Positions 52,398 through 60,592 of a stretch of DNA of 64,000 nt are shown here, piece after piece. The notes beneath the pieces are model-generated. The model saw nothing but the letters and a program-made list of their open reading frames with translations, was not told the DNA's origin and ran no database searches. A program made the translations under genes and the position numbers. This DNA comes from Collinsella aerofaciens. Its GTDB lineage: Bacteria > Actinomycetota > Coriobacteriia > Coriobacteriales > Coriobacteriaceae. Position 1 is the first letter of the stretch. Every line of letters begins with the position of its first letter. The DNA lies in NCBI RefSeq assembly GCF_028209625.1, contig NZ_JAQLDU010000013.1:1-64000 (forward strand), read 5' to 3'.

Positions 52398-52835
52398 TGT
52401 CCCAAATGCGGCAAGGCACATACCCGCGTCGTTGATTCCCGTATGCAGGAGTCAAATAACACCATTAAGCGCCGTCGCGAATGTTGCTCGTGTAACTATC
52501 GCTTTACAACGTTCGAGCGATGCGAAGACCCAATCGAGGTCATTAAGTCAGACGGAACCAAGCAGCGGTTCGATCGCAATAAGCTGCTCGTCGGCTTGAT
52601 GCGCGCCACCATCAAGCGCGATATCGACACTAAGAAGCTCAATGAGATTATCGACGACATCGAGGTCGAGCTGCGCTCTCGCACACTGACGGCCGTCACG
52701 TCCCATGAGTTGGGTGACATGGTGCTCAAGCGCTTGGCCAAGATCGACAAGGTGGCGTACATCCGCTTTGCCTCGGTCTACCGCGATTTCAAAGACGTCG
52801 ATGAGTTTCTGCAAGAGCTCGACAAGCTAAGGTGA
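52392..52835 (+). CDS. nrdR: Transcriptional repressor NrdR
   Basis: 147 aa from ATG 52392, after GAGGAGG. Zinc ribbon MRCPKCGK...[13 protein letters not shown], then an ATP-cone domain ([20 protein letters not shown]). Senses ATP/dATP and represses ribonucleotide reductase genes. Its start is enclosed in a strong inverted repeat. dut follows 4 bp downstream, so dNTP control genes are grouped. Confidence 0.95.
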   Translation: MRCPKCGKAHTRVVDSRMQESNNTIKRRRECCSCNYRFTTFERCEDPIEVIKSDGTKQRFDRNKLLVGLMRATIKRDIDTKKLNEIIDDIEVELRSRTLTAVTSHELGDMVLKRLAKIDKVAYIRFASVYRDFKDVDEFLQELDKLR

Positions 52836-52839
52836 TTTC

Positions 52840-53283
52840 ATGTCCAACATTACCGTTAACATTAAACGTCTCGACCCAACCGTCGAGCTTCCCAAATACG
52901 CCCATCCTACGGATGCCGGTCTTGACCTGCGTTCCAACGAGGATTGCACTCTGAAGCCCTTTGAGCGTCGTCTGGTCTCCACGGGCCTAGCTATCGCCCT
53001 ACCTGACGGCTACGCCGGCTTCGTCCAGCCCCGCAGCGGCCTGGCCATCAAGCAAGGCCTGTCTATAGTCAACACTCCTGGCCTCATCGATGCCCACTAC
53101 CGAGGAGAGCTCAAAGTCATCCTCATTAACCTGGACCCCACGAACAACATCCAAATCAACAAAGGCGACCGCATCGCCCAACTCGTCATCCAAGAAGTCC
53201 CCACGGTCAACCTCGTAGAAGTACAAGAACTAGACGAAACCGACCGAGGCAACGGAGGCTTCGGCTCCAGCGGCATCGCTTAA
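52840..53283 (+). CDS. dut: Deoxyuridine 5'-triphosphate nucleotidohydrolase
   Basis: 147 aa from ATG 52840. All five dUTPase motifs are seen: [46 protein letters not shown] and the P-loop-like [10 protein letters not shown]. Trimeric enzyme that removes dUTP and makes dUMP. Last gene before a 469-bp intergenic region holding palindromic elements. Confidence 0.96.
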   Translation: MSNITVNIKRLDPTVELPKYAHPTDAGLDLRSNEDCTLKPFERRLVSTGLAIALPDGYAGFVQPRSGLAIKQGLSIVNTPGLIDAHYRGELKVILINLDPTNNIQINKGDRIAQLVIQEVPTVNLVEVQELDETDRGNGGFGSSGIA

Positions 53284-53321
53284 TCATTTTCAACATGTAG
53301 GGTCGGCCTCTCACCCGGGGC

Positions 53322-53356
53322 CCACACATATCATCCCGTGCTCAAACATTCTCGCG
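53322..53356 (+). repeat. Half copy of a palindromic structured element, subtype II (R0)
   Basis: Carries one arm end (CACACATATCATCCCG) and the first conserved block TGCTCAAACATTCTCGC (53339-53355), then diverges. The second block and the second arm are missing, so it looks truncated. Confidence 0.75.
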
Positions 53357-53375
53357 GGGGGGCGCTCATATCCCT

Positions 53376-53478
53376 CCCGCCCGCCTCTCACACATATCAT
53401 TCCATGCTCAAACATTCTCGCTTCGCTTCGCTCGCTGCGAAACTGCGCGTGGAACGATATGTGTGAGAGGCGGGCGGG
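53376..53478 (+). repeat. Palindromic structured element, subtype II (R1)
   Basis: Perfect 22-bp arms (53376-53397 and 53457-53478). An inner stem TTCCA/TGGAA encloses the conserved blocks TGCTCAAACATTCTCGC and GCTGCGAAACTGCGCG around a TTCGCTTCGCTC loop. Same design as 31734-32125. No reading frame. Confidence 0.85.
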
Positions 53479-53513
53479 CGGCTACTCGCTTGAAACAATA
53501 TTACATTCTAGTC

Positions 53514-53554
53514 AGCCAATGCGACAAAGGAACTATCCCTTTGCCGCATTGGCT
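53514..53554. terminator. Terminator-like hairpin between the structured elements
   Basis: AGCCAATGCG / CGCATTGGCT with inner CAAAGG/CCTTTG-type pairing. The plus-strand tail is GTCTGTATTT. Probably ends the dut transcript. Confidence 0.65.
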
Positions 53555-53636
53555 GTCTGTATTTAGAATTTCCGGTTTCGCCTTTGCAGGTTCTAGTGGT
53601 GGGGAATCTGGGATTAGCCGCTAGCGCGTAAACGCA

Positions 53637-53740
53637 GCTCTCCCGTGGGAGGGCCCTATATATCGTCCCGCGCGCAGTTTCGCAGCAACGCGAGAATGTT
53701 TGAGCACGGGATGATATATAGGGCCCTCCCACGGGAGAGC
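53637..53740 (-). repeat. Palindromic structured element, subtype II (R2), opposite orientation
   Basis: Perfect 27-bp arms (53637-53663 and 53714-53740). Read on the minus strand, the interior has the same two blocks as R1. The inner stem is TCCCG/CGGGA, where R1 has TTCCA/TGGAA: paired positions changed together. It lies just after the stop of the minus-strand glycosyltransferase. Confidence 0.85.
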
Positions 53741-53752
53741 GGACAGTCCGTC

Positions 53753-55054
53753 CTACCTGATATGCGCGGGTTTTTCGCCCCAGTAGAAGCGGCAGAAGGC
53801 TCTTTTGCGCTTTTGGGGTTTACCTACGAGTTCCATGGTGGCGATGGCGATGTCTTCGGCTGCGCGGGGACGGCGCAGTACTTCGCCATTGATGAGCAAT
53901 GCCTTGAGCGACTCGGGATGATCATGGAGATGGCGCAGGGTTACGATGAGCTCTCGTGCCGTGGTGACGTGCATGCTGGCGCCCATGCCGGTGAGCATGG
54001 TGGTGTTGGCCTTTTCCTGGCCATAGGACTTGCCCAGCAGGATCATCGGCAGGTGTGCGCACAGGCATTCGGTGACGGTGAGTCCGCCCGATTTGAGAAT
54101 TGCCAGGTCGCAGCCGTGCATAAGCGCTGCCATATCATCGACATAGTCCAGAACCGTGACGTTTTCGAGCTTCATGGCGTCGAAGAGCGTTTTGAGGCGG
54201 GTGGCATATTCGGTGTCTTTGCCCGGCAAAAAGACAAAGTGCATGTCTTCGAAGCTGCGTAGGAAGGGGAGGGTGCGGTCCATCTCCGCGCGAAAGCGAA
54301 CGTACGGTTGAGGCAAGCTGGCACCGGCCATTACCAGCACGACGGTCTTGTCGGTGGGGAGGTTGAACTTAGCTAGCTCTTCCTCGCGATCGTAATCCGT
54401 GTCGAATCCGGCGCGAATAGGAATGCCGGTAATGCGAATCTTTGTCTCGAGCACCTTGCGCGGACGCAGCGTTTCGGCCATAAATTCGTTGGCAACACAG
54501 AATAAATCGGTGTCCTTGTGGGGCCACCATCCCTCGACTTCGTAGTCGGTCGGTACGCAGATGACCGGATAATCGATACCCGTAATTACGCGGGCGCCCA
54601 CGGCAACATTGGCTGCTGTGATGTGCGTTGCAACCACGGCTATGGGCCTGCGGCTACGAATATATTCGTTGAAGGCGGGGAACATAATTCGCGACCATGC
54701 CGTTCCGCCACCCCAGAGAAGATGTCCCGTAAGCGTATATCGCCAGGTCAGGTCGTAAATGGGGCGCGTGGCTCCCGTAAAAGAAGCCGCGGTCTTATTG
54801 CCGTCGAATTTAATACGTCCAAAATCAAGGATATCGAGCACTTCAATCTCAATATCCTCGGGGATGCCATTGGTGCCGCGGATGAGGTCGAATGCCTGCG
54901 CTATCGCATTTGCGGCGGCCTTGTGGCCCGAGCCAACGGAGGCGTGCACGATGGTCACGAGAGGTTTTTGTTGAGCCAGGAGCGTGGTTTGCTCCGATTG
55001 GGGAGTGCTGTGCGTGAGCAGGGGAGCGTCGTCACTCGTCTGCGCCTGGTCCAT
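53753..55054 (-). CDS. MGDG synthase / UgtP-family glycosyltransferase
   Basis: 433 aa from ATG 55054, placed by AGGGGAG; the upstream ATG at 55093 lacks a ribosome site. GT28-like: N-terminal VTIVHASVGSGHKAAANAIA is the MGDG synthase signature, then IDYPVICVPTDYEVEGWW, and a C-terminal sugar-nucleotide site (LAILKSGGLTVTECLCAHLPMILL). Expected to add sugars to diacylglycerol at the inner membrane face, making glycolipids. Sugar and number of additions cannot be told. Stands alone between the structured elements and trxB. Confidence 0.88.
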   Translation of the reverse strand: MDQAQTSDDAPLLTHSTPQSEQTTLLAQQKPLVTIVHASVGSGHKAAANAIAQAFDLIRGTNGIPEDIEIEVLDILDFGRIKFDGNKTAASFTGATRPIYDLTWRYTLTGHLLWGGGTAWSRIMFPAFNEYIRSRRPIAVVATHITAANVAVGARVITGIDYPVICVPTDYEVEGWWPHKDTDLFCVANEFMAETLRPRKVLETKIRITGIPIRAGFDTDYDREEELAKFNLPTDKTVVLVMAGASLPQPYVRFRAEMDRTLPFLRSFEDMHFVFLPGKDTEYATRLKTLFDAMKLENVTVLDYVDDMAALMHGCDLAILKSGGLTVTECLCAHLPMILLGKSYGQEKANTTMLTGMGASMHVTTARELIVTLRHLHDHPESLKALLINGEVLRRPRAAEDIAIATMELVGKPQKRKRAFCRFYWGEKPAHIR

Positions 55055-55172
55055 CGATAACTCCCCTTCAGCTTTGTAATACGGATTTATCATTGTAGTG
55101 CATGAGTGTCACGTTCACGTAAATTTGGGTATGAGCGCAAAGAACGTCAATGTTTCGACGAGAGGATGTTCC

Positions 55173-56111
55173 ATGACTACCGATCAGCCGATCGATGTTG
55201 CGATTATCGGTGGCGGCCCCGCGGGCTATGCTGCCGCCATTTATGCTGCGCGTGCCAACCTGACGACGACCGTGATTGAGCAGGGCATGTCGGGAGGGCA
55301 GATCGCCACAACCAATGAGGTCGAGAACTATCCGGGTTTCCCGCTCCTGAGTGGCGCCGAACTTGGCGAGCGTTTTCAGCAGCATGCAGAGGGCCTGGGA
55401 GCACAGGTTACATGGAGCATGGTTACGGGTATCGATTACGATGCCGATGCAGCGTTGTTTACGGTGCATCACGATATGGGCGATACGCTGGCCTCGAGCG
55501 TTATCGCTTGCATGGGTGCCACGCCGCGTCCGGCAGGTTTCGCAGGCGAGGATACGTATCGCGGTCGTGGCGTTTCATATTGCGCAACATGTGACGGCAT
55601 GTTTTTCCGCGGCAAGCAGGTTTTTGTAATCGGTGGTGGCAATTCGGCATGCGAAGAGGCGCTGTTCCTGTCCGACATTGCCAGCAGTGTGACCATCGTG
55701 CTGCGCCGCGACCAGTTTCGTGCGCCCGATGGTGTTGTTCAGAAAGTACTCGCAAAGGACAATATTACAGTTAGGTACCAAACTAGTATTGTGGAGCTAT
55801 CGGGCGAAGCCATGCCAACGACGATTACCTTTAAGGACAATGCATCTGGCGAGACTCATACCGAGTCATTTGAACCTGGCTCGTTTGGCATCTTTGTCTT
55901 TACGGGGATGCTGCCGCATACCGAGCTGGTTGAGCATCTAGTCGATCTGGCTCCTGACGGCGGCATTGTCACCGACGATTCGATGGCCACCCGTACGCCC
56001 GGCTTATTCGCAGCCGGCGATATCCGTTCCAAGCGTTTACGCCAGGTTGTGACCGCCGTTTCGGACGGAGCCATAGCAGCAACGAGCGCATACGCGTTTC
56101 TCCGTGAATAA
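55173..56111 (+). CDS. trxB: Thioredoxin-disulfide reductase
   Basis: 312 aa from ATG 55173 after GAGAGGA. FAD motif IIGGGPAGYAAAIYAARA, redox pair in YCATCDGMFF, NADPH motif VIGGGNSACEEALFL, and GLFAAGDIRSKRLRQVVTA. Reduces thioredoxin with NADPH. No thioredoxin gene adjoins. Ends with a bidirectional terminator. Confidence 0.94.
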   Translation: MTTDQPIDVAIIGGGPAGYAAAIYAARANLTTTVIEQGMSGGQIATTNEVENYPGFPLLSGAELGERFQQHAEGLGAQVTWSMVTGIDYDADAALFTVHHDMGDTLASSVIACMGATPRPAGFAGEDTYRGRGVSYCATCDGMFFRGKQVFVIGGGNSACEEALFLSDIASSVTIVLRRDQFRAPDGVVQKVLAKDNITVRYQTSIVELSGEAMPTTITFKDNASGETHTESFEPGSFGIFVFTGMLPHTELVEHLVDLAPDGGIVTDDSMATRTPGLFAAGDIRSKRLRQVVTAVSDGAIAATSAYAFLRE

Positions 56112-56152
56112 GTACGATAATATATCTTATGTAAGGTTGCTATCTTTAAACA

Positions 56153-56194
56153 AAGTGGTTGGACGATGCATCAATGTGTTGTCCAACCACTTTT
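56153..56194 (+). terminator. Rho-independent terminator after trxB
   Basis: AAGTGGTTGGAC (56153-56164) / GTCCAACCACTT (56181-56192) with a 16-nt loop and T-run. Confidence 0.9.
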
Positions 56195-56219
56195 ACTTGC
56201 CGGCTATGTGGTATGTAAA

Positions 56220-56241
56220 ACTAGATAACCTAGAATACAAT
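56220..56241 (+). promoter_or_regulatory. Promoter/operator of the DUF1836 gene with ACTAGAT site
   Basis: ACTAGAT (56220-56226), a second CTAG-centred copy CCTAGAAT (56229-56236), and a -10 TACAAT (56236-56241). The same ACTAGAT half-site occurs as an inverted repeat upstream of degV (57880-57900). Confidence 0.5.
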
Positions 56242-56265
56242 ATAGAAAATGAACGGAGGACCTTT

Positions 56266-56877
56266 ATGAACCACGTTAAACACGTTATTCCGATGTCCGA
56301 TTCGTCGGTCAGCATTAAGCCTGAGGATATTCAGCCCACTGTGCTGCCCGATGCATTTATTCAGTCCGAAATCGTGCGCAAACTCAATACGTTGAGTCTG
56401 CCGCGCTATGACCAGTTGCCCAATGTGACGCTCTACCGCGACCAGGTTATTGAGTATGTTGCGCTGTGGATGGAGCCGCTGTCCATTTGCGTTGAGCACC
56501 CTGTCATTACACCATCGATGATCAATAACTACGTGAAGGTCGGCTTGGTGCCTGCTCCGGTCAAAAAGCAATATGGCCGCGAGCAGATTGCCCGCCTGAT
56601 CGCTATCTGCCTCTTTAAGCAGGTCTTACCTATTGCTGCGGTGCAGGCACTCTTTAACATTCAGCGTTTGAGCTACGATGCCCCGACGGCCTTCGATTAT
56701 GTGGTCGATCAGCTCGAGGCATCGATTCGTTCGGCGTTTTCCGTCGAGCAGACGCCGGTTCCCGATACGGCGCATCAGGTAACGCGTGAGTCGCTGCTTG
56801 TGCGCAGTGCGGTTTCATCCTTCGTTTCGAAAGCGTACCTGATGAGCTATCTAAAGTTTAATGGGTTTAATAGCTAG
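56266..56877 (+). CDS. DUF1836 (MerR-like) putative transcriptional regulator
   Basis: 203 aa from ATG 56266 after CGGAGGA; the 54 upstream in-frame codons include the promoter and are not coding. DUF1836 core at about 60-160: LPNVTLYRDQVIEYVALWMEP and SMINNYVKVGLVPAPVKKQYGREQIARLIAI, a winged-helix-like fold related to MerR. Convergent with degV, and the two share a possible operator sequence, which suggests it regulates itself and degV. Confidence 0.85.
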   Translation: MNHVKHVIPMSDSSVSIKPEDIQPTVLPDAFIQSEIVRKLNTLSLPRYDQLPNVTLYRDQVIEYVALWMEPLSICVEHPVITPSMINNYVKVGLVPAPVKKQYGREQIARLIAICLFKQVLPIAAVQALFNIQRLSYDAPTAFDYVVDQLEASIRSAFSVEQTPVPDTAHQVTRESLLVRSAVSSFVSKAYLMSYLKFNGFNS

Positions 56878-56889
56878 CCGACGTATAAA

Positions 56890-56937
56890 ACGGGCGGAAC
56901 AAAGGGCTATCTGCCACTTTGTCCCGCCCGTATTTTT
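56890..56937. terminator. Bidirectional terminator between the DUF1836 gene and degV
   Basis: ACGGGCGGaACAAAG / CTTTGTcCCGCCCGT, followed by ATTTTTG on the plus strand and an A-rich 5' side serving the minus strand. Confidence 0.9.
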
Positions 56938-56950
56938 GCTTGGTTGGACG

Positions 56951-57817
56951 TTATTGGCCCGAAGCCACGCCCATGCCGTAGCCGATAATGAGCCCATGCA
57001 TTTCGGCATAGTATGAATCTAGCCCGTTACAGGGCATGATGATAGTCTTGGAGCCTGGCCAGCGCTCCACAATTCGGCTGGCAAGTGCTTGGGCGCCTGC
57101 CTCATTCTCGACATGGTCGATAACGACCTCGCCGCCCGTAAAACCTTCGGCTTCCATGGTGTCGATGATCTTGTTGAGCATCTTCTTTTCGCCACGCGTG
57201 TGCCCGACGAGCTCGATTTTACCGGCCTCGCTCGCCGTGCCCAAAATGCGAATATTGAGCTTGTTGGCAATGACGCCGGCTGCCTTAGGAATGCGTCCTG
57301 CCTTTGCAAGGTTCTCGTAATTACACAGGCTAAAGAGAATCTTGCTGTTTTGCTCGAGACTGTCGAAGTAAGCGCAGGCGTCCTCAAAGGAAACGTCCGG
57401 GTTACTTGCAAGATAACGATCAAACAGCAAGAAGATCAGATCCATCTTGCCGCCTGCTGCCCGCGAATTGACCAGGTGAATCTGACGATTGGGCTCCTCG
57501 GCAAGTACCATATCGCGTGCCGTAGCGGCAGCGTTATAGCTTCCAGAGACACCCTCGGAGATTGGCATGCAGATCGTCTTGTCGGCGAGCTTAAAGAGCT
57601 CAGCCCACTCCCCCACGCTTGGGCAGGCGCTCGATGATGCGCTGGCTTCCGACTGAATGGCAACATTAAGCTCGTGAACATCGAGCAAAAGGTCGTCGAC
57701 AAATTCGCGCTCCCCTACTCGAATTTTGAGAGGAGCGAATGCAAAGGTGGTACGGGGTGCAGTCGGTTGCCAATCGCGAAGATTGCAGCTCGAATCTGAG
57801 ATAAGTGCCCAGCTCAT
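56951..57817 (-). CDS. DegV family fatty-acid-binding protein
   Basis: 288 aa, start 57817 after AAGGA. N-terminal LISDSSCNL, SVGEWAELF, MPISEGVSGSYNAA and the C-terminal GYGMGVASG match the two-domain DegV fold that holds one fatty acid. DegV proteins (FakB) present fatty acids to the kinase FakA for phospholipid synthesis. No fakA is in the window. An ATCTAGT-N7-ACTAGAT palindrome lies upstream. Confidence 0.9.
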   Translation of the reverse strand: MSWALISDSSCNLRDWQPTAPRTTFAFAPLKIRVGEREFVDDLLLDVHELNVAIQSEASASSSACPSVGEWAELFKLADKTICMPISEGVSGSYNAAATARDMVLAEEPNRQIHLVNSRAAGGKMDLIFLLFDRYLASNPDVSFEDACAYFDSLEQNSKILFSLCNYENLAKAGRIPKAAGVIANKLNIRILGTASEAGKIELVGHTRGEKKMLNKIIDTMEAEGFTGGEVVIDHVENEAGAQALASRIVERWPGSKTIIMPCNGLDSYYAEMHGLIIGYGMGVASGQ

Positions 57818-57846
57818 TGAGGGTCCTTTCTAGTTGTTCCTCAACA

Positions 57847-57900
57847 ATTATAGCTATCTTTTGGACAGATGCTGCGCATATCTAGTATTCAAAACTAGAT
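57847..57900 (-). promoter_or_regulatory. degV promoter region with ACTAGAT inverted repeat
   Basis: On the minus strand TATAAT lies at 57852-57847, 30 bp before the degV start. Upstream is a perfect inverted repeat, ATCTAGT (57880-57886), 7 bp, ACTAGAT (57894-57900): a candidate operator shared with the DUF1836 gene. Confidence 0.65.
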
Positions 57901-57933
57901 TGTTGCTTACATGCAAAACGGGCGCTCGAGATA

Positions 57934-57971
57934 AAACAATGGACCTCGCTCCCCAAGGATACGAGGTCCAT
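57934..57971 (-). terminator. Terminator after the NlpC/P60 gene
   Basis: On the minus strand ATGGACCTCG / CGAGGTCCAT with a 13-nt loop, then TGTTTT. Confidence 0.85.
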
Positions 57972-57994
57972 CTTTGCTTGCTGAGCTAAACCAC

Positions 57995-59107
57995 TTAGTA
58001 GCGAACGAAAATATAATTGTTGTTCATGCCGGCGGCAACGGAGCTGATGATGACGCCCGTTTTGTAGTCGGAAGCATGGATCATCTGACCATTACCGATA
58101 TAAATGCCGGTATGGTAGGAGTTAACCACAACATCGCCGGGTTGCGGATCGGACACACGGGTCCAACCCATGAAGTCGACCGTGGTGCCCAGACGGCAGT
58201 AGCGTCCCGTGAGGCAATAGCTTACAAAACCGGAGCAGTCAAAGCTGTTCGGTCCAATGCCGCCCCAAGAATACGCATAGCCGAGCTTGCTGTAGGCGCG
58301 CGAAACAACGGAGCCACCATCAACAGACTGACTCGGTGCTGAAGGCGTGGGAGCCGGAGCGGGCGTGGGGGCAGGCTGCGGTGCGGGAGCCGGCGTGTTG
58401 CCGCCCTGGTTGTTGTTATTGTTGGTCTGGCCGCCATTGTTGGTGTTCTCGGTCGTACCGGCGGTGTCGTTGCTCACCGTGGCCTTTTCGGCGGTGCTAG
58501 CATTAATGCCAGCCTGCAGCGCAGCGTTGGCCTCGGCCTCGGCAGCGAGCTCGGCCTGCAGCTGCGAATCCAGGGAGTTTACGACGTTCTGGGCTTCAGC
58601 CTGCTGGGCATTAAGCTCGTCGACCTTCTTTTGCGTGGTGGCGACGTTCTTCTCCTGCTCGGCCTGCTTATCGGTGAGCTGCTGCTTAAGCTCCTTGACC
58701 TCTTGAATGGTCTGAGCTTGCTTATCGGAAACTTTGCCGTAGTAGAACAGACGGTTGAGCATATCGCTCAGATCATCGACACCCGTCAAAACCTGAAGCA
58801 GGCTCAGACCGCCGGTTTTGTACTCGCCGGCGACATAGGTCGAGAGCTTGGCCTGACCATCGGCGATCTCCTGCTGCTTTTGCGTGATCTCGCCGGCAGT
58901 CTGATCGAGCGCCTGCGTCTGCGTGGCAAGCTCATCGTAAATCTGCTGGGTTTGGGTGCCGATCTGCTCGAGTTTCGTACGAGCAGCGGCAAGGTCGGAT
59001 GCGGTATCGGCGTAGGCAGGAGCCGCGAGGCCCAAGCCCAAAACACAAGCGAGGGTTGCCGTAGCAGCGCAGCGTGCCATGTTTTTGTGCGTGTTTGCTG
59101 TGCGCAT
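57995..59107 (-). CDS. Secreted NlpC/P60 peptidoglycan hydrolase with coiled coil
   Basis: 370 aa, start 59107 after GGAAAGGAAG. Signal peptide ending APAYA|DTAS at about residue 34. Residues 35-200 form a long coiled coil (PcsB/RipA-like). An Asn/Thr/Pro-rich linker (PAPAPQPAPTPAPAPTP) follows, then the NlpC/P60 domain with catalytic Cys in FDCSGFVSYC and His in NSYHTGIYIG, third residue His in MIHAS. Cuts cell-wall stem peptides, probably during daughter-cell separation. The coiled coil suggests control by an FtsEX-type partner, by analogy. Confidence 0.92.
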   Translation of the reverse strand: MRTANTHKNMARCAATATLACVLGLGLAAPAYADTASDLAAARTKLEQIGTQTQQIYDELATQTQALDQTAGEITQKQQEIADGQAKLSTYVAGEYKTGGLSLLQVLTGVDDLSDMLNRLFYYGKVSDKQAQTIQEVKELKQQLTDKQAEQEKNVATTQKKVDELNAQQAEAQNVVNSLDSQLQAELAAEAEANAALQAGINASTAEKATVSNDTAGTTENTNNGGQTNNNNNQGGNTPAPAPQPAPTPAPAPTPSAPSQSVDGGSVVSRAYSKLGYAYSWGGIGPNSFDCSGFVSYCLTGRYCRLGTTVDFMGWTRVSDPQPGDVVVNSYHTGIYIGNGQMIHASDYKTGVIISSVAAGMNNNYIFVRY

Positions 59108-59139
59108 GTAGCTTCCTTTCCAGTAACTAAGGGTAACGG

Positions 59140-59670
59140 CTAGCCTACCGTCACCAGGCTAAAGAGCTCCACATCGTCATCAGACGGCGTGAGCTTCTCG
59201 CGCGGGTTGAGAAACGCAAGCTCAAGTATACAACCGTAACCGATAAGCTTTGCGCCCATATCTCGCACCAGTTTACCTGTTGCCTCGACGGTTCCGCCCG
59301 TCGCGACCAAGTCGTCCAGAATCAACACGGTATCTTTAGAGCTGATAGCGTCGGCATGGATCTCAATTGAATCGGTGCCGTACTCGAGCTCGTAGCTCTG
59401 GCTTACGGTCTCGCGCGGCAGCTTGCCCGGTTTACGTGCGGGAACAAAGCCGGCGCCAAGGGCTACAGCCACCGGTACGCCAACCATAAAGCCGCGAGCC
59501 TCGGGACCCACGACCTTGGTGATCCCCATGCCGGCAAAGTGCTCGGCGAGGGCATCGGTCATGGCTTTGAGCGCCTCGGGATTGCCAAAGAGCGGCGTGA
59601 TGTCTTTAAAGACGACTCCGGGCTCGGGATAGTCGGGGATGTCGACGATTTGAGATTCGAAGTCGTACAT
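59140..59670 (-). CDS. apt: Adenine phosphoribosyltransferase
   Basis: 176 aa from ATG 59670 after GAAAGG; the ATG five codons earlier overlaps that site. PRPP motif VLILDDLVATGGT, KDITPLFGN near the N-terminus and GPEARGFMVG. Salvages adenine to AMP. Between the NlpC/P60 gene and merR on the same strand. Confidence 0.95.
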   Translation of the reverse strand: MYDFESQIVDIPDYPEPGVVFKDITPLFGNPEALKAMTDALAEHFAGMGITKVVGPEARGFMVGVPVAVALGAGFVPARKPGKLPRETVSQSYELEYGTDSIEIHADAISSKDTVLILDDLVATGGTVEATGKLVRDMGAKLIGYGCILELAFLNPREKLTPSDDDVELFSLVTVG

Positions 59671-59710
59671 TGCATGACCTTTCAATGAGTTGCCGAAATA
59701 TCAGCAGCGG

Positions 59711-60589
59711 TTATTTGCCCGCGGTGACGGTGCCGGAGTGCGAAGGGGCGACGACCTTGAGCGGCTTTACGAGAGAATCCTCGTGCGAAGCAGGCGCGGC
59801 AGTTTCTTCGTTTTTGGCCTTGGTGGACTCGGAGCGAGCGATTTCCTCATCGAGTGCATCGATGTCGGCGTCCTCGACCACGGCGTTGAGCGACTCAAAA
59901 ACGCGGTTTTTGAGCAGCGCGGTGTGCACGCCCTCCGTCAGGTCGTGAAGCTTCTTAAACGCACGCTCGAGCTTGGCGTCGCGCTCGTCATCGGAGGTAT
60001 CCATGCCGAGCATGCTCACGAGCACCTGCTCAAACATCGAGGACTCGCGGTTGGCGGAAGACACGTACTGACGCAGGTTGCGCGGCTCGATATGGAAGCG
60101 TGACAGCTCGGAGCAGTAACGGATGATCGGAAAATCGCGACCATCGACGAGCTCACGATTCTGCGGACTCTTGATGATGCGAATAAGGTCGTTCTCGGCG
60201 AGCGAGCGGATAAACGAAATCTCGACGCCCAACATATCGGGAATGGTCTCGATGGGATGCAGCTTTTGTTTAGTCTCCTTGGGCTCCGTCTTGAGCGGAA
60301 CATCGGACAGTAAGCCCACCTCGTAGGCGAGCGTTGACAGGTCCGTAGCGTTTTCCAAGCGCTGCTTAATCACGTTGAGCGGCATGTAGCGGGTCTTCTG
60401 CAGGTGCAGAATGACCTCCAGGCGATCAACGTCCTCCTTGGAGTACTGACGGTATCCCTTAGGCGTACGATGAGGGGTAATGAGCCCCTCATCCTCTAGA
60501 AATCTAATTTTTGAGTTCGAAAGATCGGGGTATGCGCCTCGAAGAAGGTTGACGACTTGGCCGATACTCAAATAGTTGCGTTCGGCCAT
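59711..60589 (-). CDS. MerR-family transcriptional regulator (Rv1828-like)
   Basis: 292 aa. The N-terminal MerR winged helix (YLSIGQVVNLLRGAYPDLSNSKIRFLEDEGLI...GYRQYSKEDVDRL) is followed by a long C-terminal part without metal-binding cysteines. It lies 3 bp after an FHA gene, matching the garA-Rv1828 order of mycobacteria. The last 50 residues are low complexity. Effector unknown; the FHA protein upstream may be its partner. Confidence 0.85.
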   Translation of the reverse strand: MAERNYLSIGQVVNLLRGAYPDLSNSKIRFLEDEGLITPHRTPKGYRQYSKEDVDRLEVILHLQKTRYMPLNVIKQRLENATDLSTLAYEVGLLSDVPLKTEPKETKQKLHPIETIPDMLGVEISFIRSLAENDLIRIIKSPQNRELVDGRDFPIIRYCSELSRFHIEPRNLRQYVSSANRESSMFEQVLVSMLGMDTSDDERDAKLERAFKKLHDLTEGVHTALLKNRVFESLNAVVEDADIDALDEEIARSESTKAKNEETAAPASHEDSLVKPLKVVAPSHSGTVTAGK

Positions 60590-60592
60590 GCC

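Noticed and set aside
53508..53732. Open frames on both strands starting MGGPYISSRAQ around 53508-54262
   Set aside because: Both arise from the 27-bp palindrome arms, which read alike on either strand. The plus-strand one then runs antisense through the glycosyltransferase.
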